Shown here in pieces: positions 44,214-53,023 of a stretch of 64,000 nt of DNA (its first letter is position 1; every line of letters begins with the position of its first letter). Position numbers and translations under genes: made by a program. This DNA comes from Shewanella khirikhana (GTDB lineage Bacteria; Pseudomonadota; Gammaproteobacteria; Enterobacterales; Shewanellaceae): positions 3,271,501-3,335,500 of the forward strand of contig NZ_CP020373.1 in assembly GCF_003957745.1 (NCBI RefSeq). The letters are read 5' to 3'. Below the pieces are notes generated by a model that was given only the letters and a program-made list of their open reading frames with translations, was not told the DNA's origin and made no database searches.

Positions 44214-45544
44214 TCTCAATTCGCGCCAAGCTCAGTCTATGGCTGACCGGGCTTGTGATCGTGGGCACCATAGTCGGCCTGTTTTTGTTTGAATCCATGC
44301 TCAGACAGGCCTTTCACGACTCCATTATCAACCGCCTCGAAGAAGACCTCGAACACGTTATCCTTGCCACCCACATTCAGGATGGCGATATCGGCATCGA
44401 TCAATCCATGCTGTCGGGCTTCTACAAACCTGCCTATTCCGGCCGTTATTACCAGCTGAACCTGCCAGAAGAAGTGATCCGTTCGCGCTCCCTGTGGGAT
44501 CAACAGCTGGAGATCGAGGATCTCGCCCCAGGCGAAACCCGGGTATGGCAGGCCAAGGGGCCGAAAAACCACGATATGCAGCTCTTGAGCGTGGGGCTTA
44601 AATCCCAGAGCGGCGAGATTCAGGCTACCCTCACAGTGGCGCAGGATCTCAGTATTGGCCGCAGGGTATTCAGCGAAATCTATGGCACCAAGCTGATGGT
44701 CAACCTCGGCATGTTGCTTGCCATGATCACCGGCATCTTTTTGGTGCTGCGCCAATCGTTCCAGCCACTGCGCAAAATCAAAGAAGCCCTGTCGCGGCTC
44801 AGGGACGGCGAAACCGACCGGCTGGCGCTGGACACCATTCCCGCCGAGCTGCATCCGCTGGCGTCCACCTACAATGAGCTGCTGGACTACACCAGCAAGC
44901 AAATCGCCCGCAGCCGCAATAACCTTGGCAACTTAAGCCACGGCCTCAAAACCCCGTTGGCGGTAATGCAGCAGCAGGTGGAAACCCTGGGGCTGAGCGA
45001 CCCGGAAATGGCCGAAGCCATGCAGCAGCAGCTGGATATGATCCGCAAGATGATTGAGCGCAAGCTTGCCGCTGCGCGTATCACAGGCGACATGCTGCCT
45101 GCGGCGCAAATGCAAATTCCGAGGGATATCGACAGCCTCACCGGCACCCTGGAAAAGGTGCATCGCAGCAAAGAAATTCGCTTTGCGGTGGATATAGCCA
45201 GAGGTATCAATCGCTTGCCTATTCACCGCGAAGACGGCATGGAGCTACTCGGTAACCTTTTGGATAACGCCTGCAAATGGGCCGCTGTCGATGTTTCCCT
45301 GCGGATTTTCCCGCTGGAAAGCACCTTATGGCTGGAGATTGAAGATGATGGCCCCGGCGTAGCGGCCGAAGCCTTGTCTCAGCTCACCGAGCGCGGCAAA
45401 CGCCTCGATGAAGCCGTGATGGGCCATGGACTTGGGTTATCGATTGTCAAAGAGATCTGCGAGCAATACGAGCTTGAGCTGGATTTCACCCACAGCGAAC
45501 GCCTGGGCGGCCTTAAGGTCAGCATTGGCTTCAGACTCCACTAA
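44210..45544 (+). CDS. PhoQ-like sensor histidine kinase
   Basis: 444 residues: membrane helix about 9-29, periplasmic loop about 30-160, second helix about 161-181, HAMP-like linker, dimerisation box NLSHGLKTPLAV with phosphoacceptor His244, and an HATPase domain with N box LLDNACKWA and G boxes DDGPGV and GHGLGLSIV. The H-x-L-K-T-P form of the H box (LSHGLKTP) is shared with PhoQ. Pairs with the preceding response regulator through a four-base overlap. Signal unknown. Confidence 0.9.
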   Translation: MISIRAKLSLWLTGLVIVGTIVGLFLFESMLRQAFHDSIINRLEEDLEHVILATHIQDGDIGIDQSMLSGFYKPAYSGRYYQLNLPEEVIRSRSLWDQQLEIEDLAPGETRVWQAKGPKNHDMQLLSVGLKSQSGEIQATLTVAQDLSIGRRVFSEIYGTKLMVNLGMLLAMITGIFLVLRQSFQPLRKIKEALSRLRDGETDRLALDTIPAELHPLASTYNELLDYTSKQIARSRNNLGNLSHGLKTPLAVMQQQVETLGLSDPEMAEAMQQQLDMIRKMIERKLAAARITGDMLPAAQMQIPRDIDSLTGTLEKVHRSKEIRFAVDIARGINRLPIHREDGMELLGNLLDNACKWAAVDVSLRIFPLESTLWLEIEDDGPGVAAEALSQLTERGKRLDEAVMGHGLGLSIVKEICEQYELELDFTHSERLGGLKVSIGFRLH

Positions 45545-45563
45545 TATTCTGATTATCCAGATA

Positions 45564-45594
45564 AAAAATCCCGGCCAAGACCGGGATTTTTGTT
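45564..45594. terminator. Terminator between the sensor kinase and DUF1338 gene
   Basis: An 11-base-pair perfect stem (45564-45574 with 45581-45591), six-base loop, A and T flanks on both sides; serves two convergent genes. Confidence 0.85.
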
Positions 45595-45641
45595 TGCTGC
45601 CTCTTTCATCTGCCCGCAGGCAGCAGCGACATCACAAACCA

Positions 45642-46439
45642 TCAGTTAACGTTGGTGCTCTCAAAAATCTTGTCCGCCGATGCGGCCACAAAACCTGTGT
45701 AAAGCTCACCATCGGCCTTGGGATAGCGCAGGGCAAACTCGTAGAAGCAGCTTGGCAGCTCAACGGTTTGGTCATCGAAGGCAACCGCAATACGGTCGGC
45801 CATGGTTGAAGACTGCTCAAGCAGCTCAGCTGGTGAGCCTTTCACTTCGCCACCTGCCGCATTCAGCACAAAGTCACCCTGTTTGAGGGCATCATTGACC
45901 TCAAGGATGCTGCTGTAGCCGGGCAAATGGTTGATAGACACAGTAAAGTGGTTGGCGCGATAACCAAAGGCAGCAACCCAGGCGGCATATTCGCTCTCAG
46001 CCAGCAGTTTTTGGTAGGTGGCAAAATCCACTTTCCAGTGGCGACCTGAGTAGAGGAAGTTTTCGGCCTTGGTCGCAGCCACATCCACCTGTGCCACCAT
46101 CTCTTTCACAATGGCTTGCAATTCAGGGCTGAATTCTTCCACCAGCAATTCGGAGATAAACACCTTGGGCTGAGTGCTGTCAGCATGCTCGAAGTGCTTG
46201 GCGCGCAGCTTCTTCTTATCAAAGTTGTAGTCGGCACAGGCCTTGTAACCCAGGGCTTCAAAGTGGGCCGCCAGCACGTCCAGATTCACCTTATCCAAAT
46301 TGAAGGTACGCAGCGCGATATGGTCGTTGATGATGGCTTCGCCCTTGCCAAGCAGGCTGTGAACCTTGGCGGCGGAAGGGGTCATCTCGATATAGTCCTG
46401 CCAGAGGGCGGCGAACAAGGCGTTTACATCAGTGTGCAT
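45642..46439 (-). CDS. DUF1338 family protein, 2-oxoadipate dioxygenase-like
   Basis: About 265 residues. DUF1338 enzymes are non-heme iron proteins; characterised members (HglS/YdcJ) turn 2-oxoadipate into D-2-hydroxyglutarate in lysine breakdown. Candidate metal ligands here are His of NDHIALRTF, His of GYRANHFTVS and Glu of CFYEFALRY. This is shorter than the about 460-residue HglS, so its substrate may differ. ATG at 46439 with AAGGAGTGA upstream is chosen; a TTG directly before it is possible. It follows the ast genes on the same strand but after a terminator. Confidence 0.85.
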   Translation of the reverse strand: MHTDVNALFAALWQDYIEMTPSAAKVHSLLGKGEAIINDHIALRTFNLDKVNLDVLAAHFEALGYKACADYNFDKKKLRAKHFEHADSTQPKVFISELLVEEFSPELQAIVKEMVAQVDVAATKAENFLYSGRHWKVDFATYQKLLAESEYAAWVAAFGYRANHFTVSINHLPGYSSILEVNDALKQGDFVLNAAGGEVKGSPAELLEQSSTMADRIAVAFDDQTVELPSCFYEFALRYPKADGELYTGFVAASADKIFESTNVN

Positions 46440-46544
46440 CAATCACTCCTTAACGGCAGCGGAAACCTGTGTGCTTGTGGTGTCCCGCTGCGCCCGGTAT
46501 TCCGGGTGTTCAGTACGTCAGTGGTTACTACAGATACGGGTAAT

Positions 46545-46576
46545 ACAAAACGGCGCGCCCAAATGGAGCGCGCCGT
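46545..46576 (-). terminator. Terminator of the ast operon
   Basis: A 9-base-pair perfect stem (46550-46558 with 46568-46576), nine-base loop, T-rich tail on the minus strand, directly past the astD stop. Confidence 0.75.
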
Positions 46577-46582
46577 CATAGG

Positions 46583-48043
46583 TTATATCGACAGACCCGG
46601 ACTCAGGCTGGCGGGCATGGTCACGCTGTCGGACTCCATGGACGCCACTGGATAGGCGCAGTAGTCAGCGGCATAGAAGGCGCTGGCTCTGTGGTTGCCC
46701 GAGGCACCTACACCACCGAAGGGGGCTGAACCGGACGCACCTGTGATTTGCTTGTTCCAGTTAACGATACCGGCGCGAATGCGGTCGAGGAAGTACTCGT
46801 AGTCGGCTTTATCATCGGCCAGAATACCGGCCGACAGACCATAGCGGGTATCGTTGGCCAGGCGAATGGCTTCGTCAAAATCGCTGTAGCGCACCACCTG
46901 CAGCAGCGGACCAAAGTATTCTTCATCCGGCAGCTCAATCACTTCGGTTACATCAACAATGCCGGGGGAAACCAAACCGGTGCCCACTTCGAGGTGAGTC
47001 AGCTCAACCAGCGACTTACCACCAAGATTCAGCAGGTTACGCTGCGCTTCCAGCATGCCTTTAGCAGCGGTTTCTGAAATCATCGAGCCCATAAATGGTT
47101 GTGGCTCGGCATTCCATGGGCCAACCTTGATGGCTTTTACCGCATCAACCAGACCGGCAAGCAGCTTGTCGCCCTCGGCGCCTTTTTCCACATACAGACG
47201 GCGAGCGCAGGTGCAGCGCTGACCGGAAGAAATAAAGGCCGATTGAATAATGTCATGAATGGCGGCGCGGGTATCGCTCACGCCCCTGATGATAAGTGGG
47301 TTGTTGCCGCCCATTTCCAGCGCCAGAATTTTACCCGGATGACCGGCATACTGCTGATGCAGCAGGTGACCTGTGCGTGAGCTGCCGGTAAAGAACAGAC
47401 CATCCAGCTGTGGATGGGAGGCCAGTGCCTTACCTGTCTCCACTTCGCCCTGTACCTGATTAATCACGCCCTTGGGCAGACCGGCCTTGTCCCAGAGTTT
47501 CAACATCTCTTCGGCCACTTTTGGAGTCAGCTCAGAGGGCTTGAACACCACGGCGTTACCCGCCAGCAGTGCAGGCACTATGTGGCCATTTGGCAGGTGG
47601 CCGGGGAAGTTGTAAGGGCCAAATACCGCCACCACACCATGGGGCTTGTGACGCAGCACAGCGCGGCCTGCGGCGCCATCATTCACTTCAGTGCCGGTAC
47701 GCTTGTGATAAGCGGTAATCGACAGACCCACTTTGCCAATCATGGCAGCAACTTCGGTTGCGGTTTCCCAGCGTGGCTTACCGGTTTCCTGGGCTATCAC
47801 TTCGGCCAGCTCAGCCTTATTGGCTTCAAGCTCGGCGCGGTAGGCTTCCACAATGGCCTGACGACCTTCAAAGCCCAGCATAAACCAGTCGAACTGGGCG
47901 TTACGGGCAGCCATCACGGCCGCATCAACCTGAGCCGGTACCGCCGCTTTGCCCTGCCAAATCACCTCGCCATTGGCGGGGTTGTTTGACTGCATCTCTT
48001 TGCCTTCGCCAGCGAGCCACTGGCCATTGATAAATTGGGTCAT
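46583..48043 (-). CDS. astD: N-succinylglutamate 5-semialdehyde dehydrogenase
   Basis: Fourth enzyme of the arginine succinyltransferase pathway: oxidises succinylglutamate semialdehyde to succinylglutamate with NAD+. 486 residues of the aldehyde dehydrogenase fold, with FGPYNFPGHLPNGH, the glycine motif FTGSSRTG, active Glu in LEMGGNNP and catalytic Cys in SGQRCTCARR. It is 9 bases downstream of astA. astB and astE are not in the window. Confidence 0.96.
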   Translation of the reverse strand: MTQFINGQWLAGEGKEMQSNNPANGEVIWQGKAAVPAQVDAAVMAARNAQFDWFMLGFEGRQAIVEAYRAELEANKAELAEVIAQETGKPRWETATEVAAMIGKVGLSITAYHKRTGTEVNDGAAGRAVLRHKPHGVVAVFGPYNFPGHLPNGHIVPALLAGNAVVFKPSELTPKVAEEMLKLWDKAGLPKGVINQVQGEVETGKALASHPQLDGLFFTGSSRTGHLLHQQYAGHPGKILALEMGGNNPLIIRGVSDTRAAIHDIIQSAFISSGQRCTCARRLYVEKGAEGDKLLAGLVDAVKAIKVGPWNAEPQPFMGSMISETAAKGMLEAQRNLLNLGGKSLVELTHLEVGTGLVSPGIVDVTEVIELPDEEYFGPLLQVVRYSDFDEAIRLANDTRYGLSAGILADDKADYEYFLDRIRAGIVNWNKQITGASGSAPFGGVGASGNHRASAFYAADYCAYPVASMESDSVTMPASLSPGLSI

Positions 48044-48052
48044 ATCGAAATC

Positions 48053-49072
48053 CTATATTGCCAGTACCCGCACCTGCTCGCCGTCGCTGACCAGAAGGCC
48101 TGCGGCAAGCTCGGGGCTTAAAATAACGTCTTCACTGTCTGCGCTGATGTGCAGCTCGGTGCAGCTGGCGCGGTAATCGGCCAGCTTGGTGTTGGAGATA
48201 AGATAGCTGTCATCCGATGCCGGCATCTCACCGATGCGAACCGTCAGCAGGCGACTTTCACGCACGCCGCGGATGTCCTGCAGATTGCACTCTACGGTTG
48301 GGCCACCATCGAAAATGTCCACATAGCCGCGGCAACGGAAGCCTTCGGCACGCAGCAGGCTGATGGCGGGACGGGTGTTGGTGTGAACTTCACCAATCAC
48401 CTTTTGCGCGTCTTCCGGCAGCAGACAAACGTACACAGGGTTTCTTGGCATCATCTCAGCCATAAAGGCTTTTTGGCCAAGGCCCGAGAGATAGTCGGCC
48501 TCAACAAAATCGATACCCAAAAAGTGCTTTTGCAACCAGGAGTAGAAGGGCGAGTTGCCGTTTTCATCGCTGACCCCGCGCATTTCGGCAATCACGGTTT
48601 CACCGAAGCGTGACGCATGCTGAGCCAAAAACAGGAAGCGGCTGCGGGAAAGCATGCGGCCATTGTTGCCCTGGCGATAATCGGCCTTCAGAAACAGGGT
48701 GCAAAGTTCGGCGGCGCCTGTGTAGTCGTGACACAGAGTCAGGGTCTCGACTTCGTTACGCACCTGAATTTGCTCAGAATGATACACCTCTGTACCCAGG
48801 CGGTAATGATAGAACGCATCTTCCATGCCTACGGCGGCTTCCAGAGCACAGGTGCCCACCACCAAACCGTTTTCGGTGTCTTCAAGCACCATCAGATAGC
48901 CTTCGTCAAACGGCTTATCCACGACTTTTTGAAAGGATGCTTCTGAGCGGGCTATTTTGCGTTTCAGCAGATCTTCGTTCACCGGCAGCGAGGTAAAGCC
49001 ATGGCCTGACTCAACGGCAATGCTGTACAGGGCATCGAAGTCACTGGATCGGATTGGACGTATGATTAACAT
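48053..49072 (-). CDS. astA: Arginine N-succinyltransferase
   Basis: First enzyme of the AST pathway: transfers succinyl from succinyl-CoA to arginine. About 339 residues, with N-terminal IIRPIRSSDFDALYSIA and a GNAT-like core including DYRQGNNGRMLSRSRFLF and FYSWLQKHFLGIDFVEADYLSG. ATG at 49072 with GAGGAG upstream is preferred; the longer frame to 49174 adds residues with no family support. Between argD/astC and astD. Confidence 0.95.
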   Translation of the reverse strand: MLIIRPIRSSDFDALYSIAVESGHGFTSLPVNEDLLKRKIARSEASFQKVVDKPFDEGYLMVLEDTENGLVVGTCALEAAVGMEDAFYHYRLGTEVYHSEQIQVRNEVETLTLCHDYTGAAELCTLFLKADYRQGNNGRMLSRSRFLFLAQHASRFGETVIAEMRGVSDENGNSPFYSWLQKHFLGIDFVEADYLSGLGQKAFMAEMMPRNPVYVCLLPEDAQKVIGEVHTNTRPAISLLRAEGFRCRGYVDIFDGGPTVECNLQDIRGVRESRLLTVRIGEMPASDDSYLISNTKLADYRASCTELHISADSEDVILSPELAAGLLVSDGEQVRVLAI

Positions 49073-49232
49073 CGTTGTTTCTCCTCTCGGTCCCGCCCGC
49101 CGGTTTTTTATGCAATTTAGCATCTCGGAGGTGCAAACGTCTGCGCCAGGGTTCTGACGGACAACACGCCTCACGGCGATTGGCAGGACTTCGCTGATCT
49201 TGTTGGGGCGACCTTGGCCGCCCCTGGCTTTA

Positions 49233-50450
49233 TCAGGCAGCTGTTACCTTGGCAACGGCACGTTCAAAACGGGCCAGACCTTCGGCAATATCGGCTTCCG
49301 GGATCACCAGTGAAGGAGTGAAGCGCACCACGTTGGCGCCAGCCATCAGGCTCAGCAGGCCTTCGGCCACGGCGGCATTGAGGAAGTCGCGGCTACGACC
49401 GGCATACTGCTCGTTGAGCACAGCGCCCAGCAGCAAGCCCTTGCCACGCACTTCAGAAAAGACGTGATATTTTTCGTTGATACGGGCCAGACCGTCACGG
49501 AAGAGTTGCTCGCGATGCTTAACACCATCCAGCACTTCGGCGTTGTTCACCACATCCATCACAGCGTTACCGATGGCACAGGCCAGTGGGTTACCGCCGT
49601 AGGTAGAACCGTGGGTGCCCACTTTCAGGTGAGCGGCAATCTTGGCCGTGGTCAGCATGGCCGCGATGGGGAAACCACCGCCCAGCGCCTTGGCTGATGT
49701 CAAGATATCAGGCACGATTTCGGTGCCCATGTAAGCATAAAGCTCACCGGTACGGCCGATGCCAGTCTGCACTTCATCGAAGATAACCAGGGCATTGTGC
49801 TTGTCGGCCAGACGGCGAACGGCACGCAGGAATTCTGGGTCGCCATTGATGATGCCACCTTCGCCCTGCAGCGGCTCAAGCATGATGGCACAGGTGTTGT
49901 CAGACACAGCAGCTTCCAGCGCGGCGATGTCATTGAAAGGCAGGTGGGTGATGGCCGCAGGCTTGGGACCAAAACCATCGGAGTAGGCAGCCTGACCACC
50001 AACAGAAACGGTAAAGAAGGTACGGCCGTGGAAGGCCTTGTCGAAGGCAATGACTTCAACCTTGTGCTCACCGAAGTTTTCGATGGCATAGCGACGGGCC
50101 AGTTTCAGGGCCGCTTCGTTGGCCTCGGCGCCTGAGTTGGCAAAATACACACGCTCGGCAAAGGTGGACTCAACCAGCTTGGTGGCCAGCGCCAGCGCGG
50201 GCTCGTTGGTCATGGTGTTGGACAGGTGCCACAGTTTCTCGCCTTGCTCTTTCAGGGCAGAAACCAGCGCAGGATGACAGTGACCCAGACAGTTCACGGC
50301 AATACCGCCGGCAAAGTCGATGTACTCGTTACCTTGCTGATCCCAGACACGGCTTCCTTCGCCACGCACGGGAATTACCGCGGCAGGCGCATAGTTAGGC
50401 ACCATTACTTCATCAAACTGGGCACGTGTCAGATTCATGTTGTCAGTCAT
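49233..50450 (-). CDS. argD: Acetylornithine / succinylornithine aminotransferase
   Basis: PLP-dependent aminotransferase of 405 residues that serves arginine biosynthesis (ArgD) and, beside astA-astD, arginine breakdown (AstC). Sequence does not separate the two. The PLP lysine is in TSAKALGGGFP, the aspartate in VIFDEVQTGIGRTG, and the phosphate-binding NSGAEANEAALKLAR segment is present. ATG at 50450 with AAGGA upstream. The 160-base gap to astA and a dyad ahead of this gene (50728-50746) suggest it leads the transcript. pabA lies upstream in the neighbourhood, as in E. coli. Confidence 0.94.
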   Translation of the reverse strand: MTDNMNLTRAQFDEVMVPNYAPAAVIPVRGEGSRVWDQQGNEYIDFAGGIAVNCLGHCHPALVSALKEQGEKLWHLSNTMTNEPALALATKLVESTFAERVYFANSGAEANEAALKLARRYAIENFGEHKVEVIAFDKAFHGRTFFTVSVGGQAAYSDGFGPKPAAITHLPFNDIAALEAAVSDNTCAIMLEPLQGEGGIINGDPEFLRAVRRLADKHNALVIFDEVQTGIGRTGELYAYMGTEIVPDILTSAKALGGGFPIAAMLTTAKIAAHLKVGTHGSTYGGNPLACAIGNAVMDVVNNAEVLDGVKHREQLFRDGLARINEKYHVFSEVRGKGLLLGAVLNEQYAGRSRDFLNAAVAEGLLSLMAGANVVRFTPSLVIPEADIAEGLARFERAVAKVTAA

Positions 50451-50760
50451 TCCTGTTCATCCTTTGTGTGTTAAGCAACCCTGAGGGTTACCGGTTTGCC
50501 GCTGCTTATCTTTTTTAGTCACTGGGGTTGCAGCATCTGCTTGTGTCGGCTGGATGTCATTATTAGCCAAAATGTGATCAAAATACCAGTTTTTCACAAT
50601 CAGCCCCCACAAATGCCCGTGTGTCGCTGCATAAAGATTTGCCGACAGACAGTAGAAAAGCAAATAGCAGTGGAAATACTGGCATATTTAGTCAGAAAAA
50701 AACTTATTTACGTGCAATTTTTGAGACTATGCAGCAAATCTGCATAACTAGACATTTCAG
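50451..50760. other. Region upstream of argD
   Basis: About 310 bases. A 13-base palindrome, AACCCTGAGGGTT (about 50477-50489), lies in the probable 5' leader of argD. The remainder is AT-rich near 50690-50760 and holds the dyad at 50728-50746. A 68-codon frame on the minus strand (50457-50663) has no family support and is not called. Confidence 0.6.
50728..50746. promoter_or_regulatory. Dyad upstream of argD, possible ArgR box
   Basis: TATGCAG-CAAAT-CTGCATA, a perfect 7-base dyad with an AT-rich centre, about 280 bases upstream of argD. Length and TGCA half-sites resemble degenerate ArgR boxes, but the TGAAT core is absent and the distance is large. Candidate only. Confidence 0.3.
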
Positions 50761-51705
50761 CTAGCCTTGGTGACGACGAATAAAGTCAACGATGATCCCC
50801 CTGCCCTCCACCGCTTCAGGCAGCAGCTCAAACAGCGGAAACACATGGGGCATGTTGGCGATAAAGCGGCTTTCCACTGCATTGCCAGCCGCTGCCAGCC
50901 GCATTGCCATGCGTTCGGCATCTTCCAGCAGCAGCTCTCGGGTGCCGGCCAGCAGCAACACTGGCGGCAGTCCGTGCAGCTCGCCGTGCAGCGGACTGAC
51001 CTCGGGTAACATAGGGTTGGTGCCCTGCAGATAGGCGCCCCTTAGCCTGAGCAGCGACTCCGGGGTAAAGAAAGGATCATCCGCCGCCAGCAATCGCTCG
51101 CTGTCGCCGGTAATGGCCAAATCCAGCGCCGGACTCAGCAGCACGCAGCTTTGTGGCAGCTTAAGCCCCAAGTCCCGCGCGTTGAGCAGTAATGCCATGG
51201 CCAGATTACCACCGGCGCTGTCGCCCATCAGTACAAAGGGGCCTGACCAGGCATCAAGAAAGGCACGAAATCCTTCCAGCACATCCTCAAACGGGGCCGG
51301 AAACGGATGCTCGGGCGCAAGACGATAGTCCGGCACAAACGCATCGGCGTTGAGCTCAGCGCAAAGGGAGGCGATGTAACGTGCATGGGCATGGGGCGTT
51401 TTCAAACAAAAACCACCGCCGCGCACATAAAAGATAGCCAGCTCAGACTGCCCGTAGTCGGCAACGCCCGGCGATGGGCTCGACTCGTCAGCGCCTTTCT
51501 GCATCTGATAATGCAGCAGCTTGCTGTGGGTCAGCGGCAGTTCTTTGGTGGTCAGCGCCTCAGGCCAGGGCAGATAGCGGCAATCCAGCGACAACAGTCG
51601 CAGTCGGATGTCCGGCAGCGACATACGAACGCCACGGGCGTTCATGCTGGGTCTGGCAATGTAGGACAGAATGCTGTTGAGAACCTTGGCCTGCCAACTC
51701 GCCAT
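50761..51705 (-). CDS. Alpha/beta hydrolase, hormone-sensitive-lipase-like esterase
   Basis: 314 residues. Nucleophile Ser in GDSAGGNLAMALL, His in MPHVFPLFE; the acid is probably in the GTRELLLEDAER block. YRLAPEHPFPAPFEDV is the usual HSL landmark. The oxyanion motif normally HGGGF reads RGGGF here (FYVRGGGFCLK), with His replaced by Arg. No signal peptide. 12 bases downstream of the HDOD gene on the same strand, so probably co-transcribed. Confidence 0.87.
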   Translation of the reverse strand: MASWQAKVLNSILSYIARPSMNARGVRMSLPDIRLRLLSLDCRYLPWPEALTTKELPLTHSKLLHYQMQKGADESSPSPGVADYGQSELAIFYVRGGGFCLKTPHAHARYIASLCAELNADAFVPDYRLAPEHPFPAPFEDVLEGFRAFLDAWSGPFVLMGDSAGGNLAMALLLNARDLGLKLPQSCVLLSPALDLAITGDSERLLAADDPFFTPESLLRLRGAYLQGTNPMLPEVSPLHGELHGLPPVLLLAGTRELLLEDAERMAMRLAAAGNAVESRFIANMPHVFPLFELLPEAVEGRGIIVDFIRRHQG

Positions 51706-51716
51706 CGGGCGTTTCC

Positions 51717-52859
51717 TTAAAAGAGGTCTATCTTGCGGTAGTTTTGCGCCTTGAGGCGAATGATTTCCTGCTCGGACAAACCATAGTAGCGGTACATCAA
51801 CCTCGCCTCCTGGGGCTCCAGCTGCTTGGTTTCTTCCAGCGTCATCACCTGGGCAAAACAGGCGGCCTTAGCCAGGATTTGTGCGTCTAGCGGCAACTCG
51901 GCGATGGTCAGGGTTTCATCAAGCGCCTTTAAGTTTTGCACCATTTCATGGTTGTCGAACTTAAGCCGCGCAGGTACCGCCCAGGCCAGGGTGGCCGAAT
52001 GCTCAAGCACCTGCTCCAGCACCCGCTCGGCGGGAAACTCGGTGGCCATCACGGCGTCGTAGAGCTCTTTATCGCGGCTGGCGCTGGCTTCACGCAGCCA
52101 GTTACCCCAGTTCTTCTCATACACGGCGGCGGCAGTGCCCAGCACCATGGTGATACCAAACTGTTCCAGCATGGCGCTGATAAAGGCGAGGGTTTCGTTG
52201 CGCTCGTGCAATTTGGCCAGTGCCTTGGCCGCGGTGGCGCACACCAGCGAGTATTGCCACAGCTTGCGGTTGGTCCACAGCAAACAGGAGTGCCCCGCCG
52301 GCAGCCAGTTTCGCATGCTGTAGTAAGGCACCAACTGGCGCAGGTTCTCAACGCCGATAAAGTTGAGCACCAGCTTGATGTCGGTTACCCGCACATCGGC
52401 ACGCTGGGGATGGCGCTGACGAAACGCCGTGCTGTTGACCACATTGGTCAGATCCCGCGACAGCCAGCCAATACCGTTCATCAGCAGGCGGACCCGACCC
52501 ATATCCGGGCTGGATTTACACAGCTGTTCAAACAGGGCTAATTGGGTTTCGGTCAGGTTGGAGCGTTGGATGAGCCGGTCCATGTCCGACAGGGTCAGCG
52601 CGATTTCGTCCATGATGGTATCGGTCAGCTGCGCCGAAACCGCATCAAAGACTTCGCGGGCTTTTTGCTGGCGCTCGATACGTTCAAATACGGCGGCACG
52701 CTCGATGTCCAGCTTGAAGGCAATGGACTCAAGATCCTGATCCAAATCATCCAGCAGTCTGGAGGCTTTCTGTTTACCAACAATGAGTTGTCGGTATAAA
52801 CGACGCTCAATCTCCAACACACTGCCGGGCTTCACACCGCCCACTGCGCTGATCACCAA
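51717..52859 (-). CDS. HDOD domain signalling protein
   Basis: 380 residues, cytoplasmic. A Gln/Glu-rich helical N-terminal region (about 1-100) is followed by an HDOD domain (about 110-320, with LVLNFIGVENLRQLV and FISAMLEQFGITMVLG). HDOD proteins lack the metal-binding HD residues of phosphodiesterases and act in signalling. No receiver or GGDEF domain is attached. The start is TTG at 52859 or GTG at 52856 with GGGAG upstream. It is followed closely by the esterase. Confidence 0.8.
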   Translation of the reverse strand: MVISAVGGVKPGSVLEIERRLYRQLIVGKQKASRLLDDLDQDLESIAFKLDIERAAVFERIERQQKAREVFDAVSAQLTDTIMDEIALTLSDMDRLIQRSNLTETQLALFEQLCKSSPDMGRVRLLMNGIGWLSRDLTNVVNSTAFRQRHPQRADVRVTDIKLVLNFIGVENLRQLVPYYSMRNWLPAGHSCLLWTNRKLWQYSLVCATAAKALAKLHERNETLAFISAMLEQFGITMVLGTAAAVYEKNWGNWLREASASRDKELYDAVMATEFPAERVLEQVLEHSATLAWAVPARLKFDNHEMVQNLKALDETLTIAELPLDAQILAKAACFAQVMTLEETKQLEPQEARLMYRYYGLSEQEIIRLKAQNYRKIDLF

Positions 52860-52978
52860 CTTATCTTGCTCCCACGGAGTTAATCACGGATACCGTATCC
52901 TTCATTTTTAGCACAAATCGCCTTGAATGCGGGACTGATATTTATCCAACTGACTGACAAACTATCAGTTTTTGACAG

Positions 52979-53003
52979 TAAAACAGGGCCATGTGGCCCT
53001 GTT
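52979..53003 (-). terminator. Terminator of the S9 peptidase gene
   Basis: A 9-base-pair perfect stem (52982-52990 with 52995-53003), four-base loop, TTTT on the minus strand, about 20 bases past the stop. Confidence 0.75.
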
Positions 53004-53023
53004 GTTAACGACCGGTTACCCGG

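Noticed and set aside
50457..50663. 68-codon minus-strand frame upstream of argD
   Set aside because: No family resemblance, no clear ribosome site, and it overlaps the likely argD leader.
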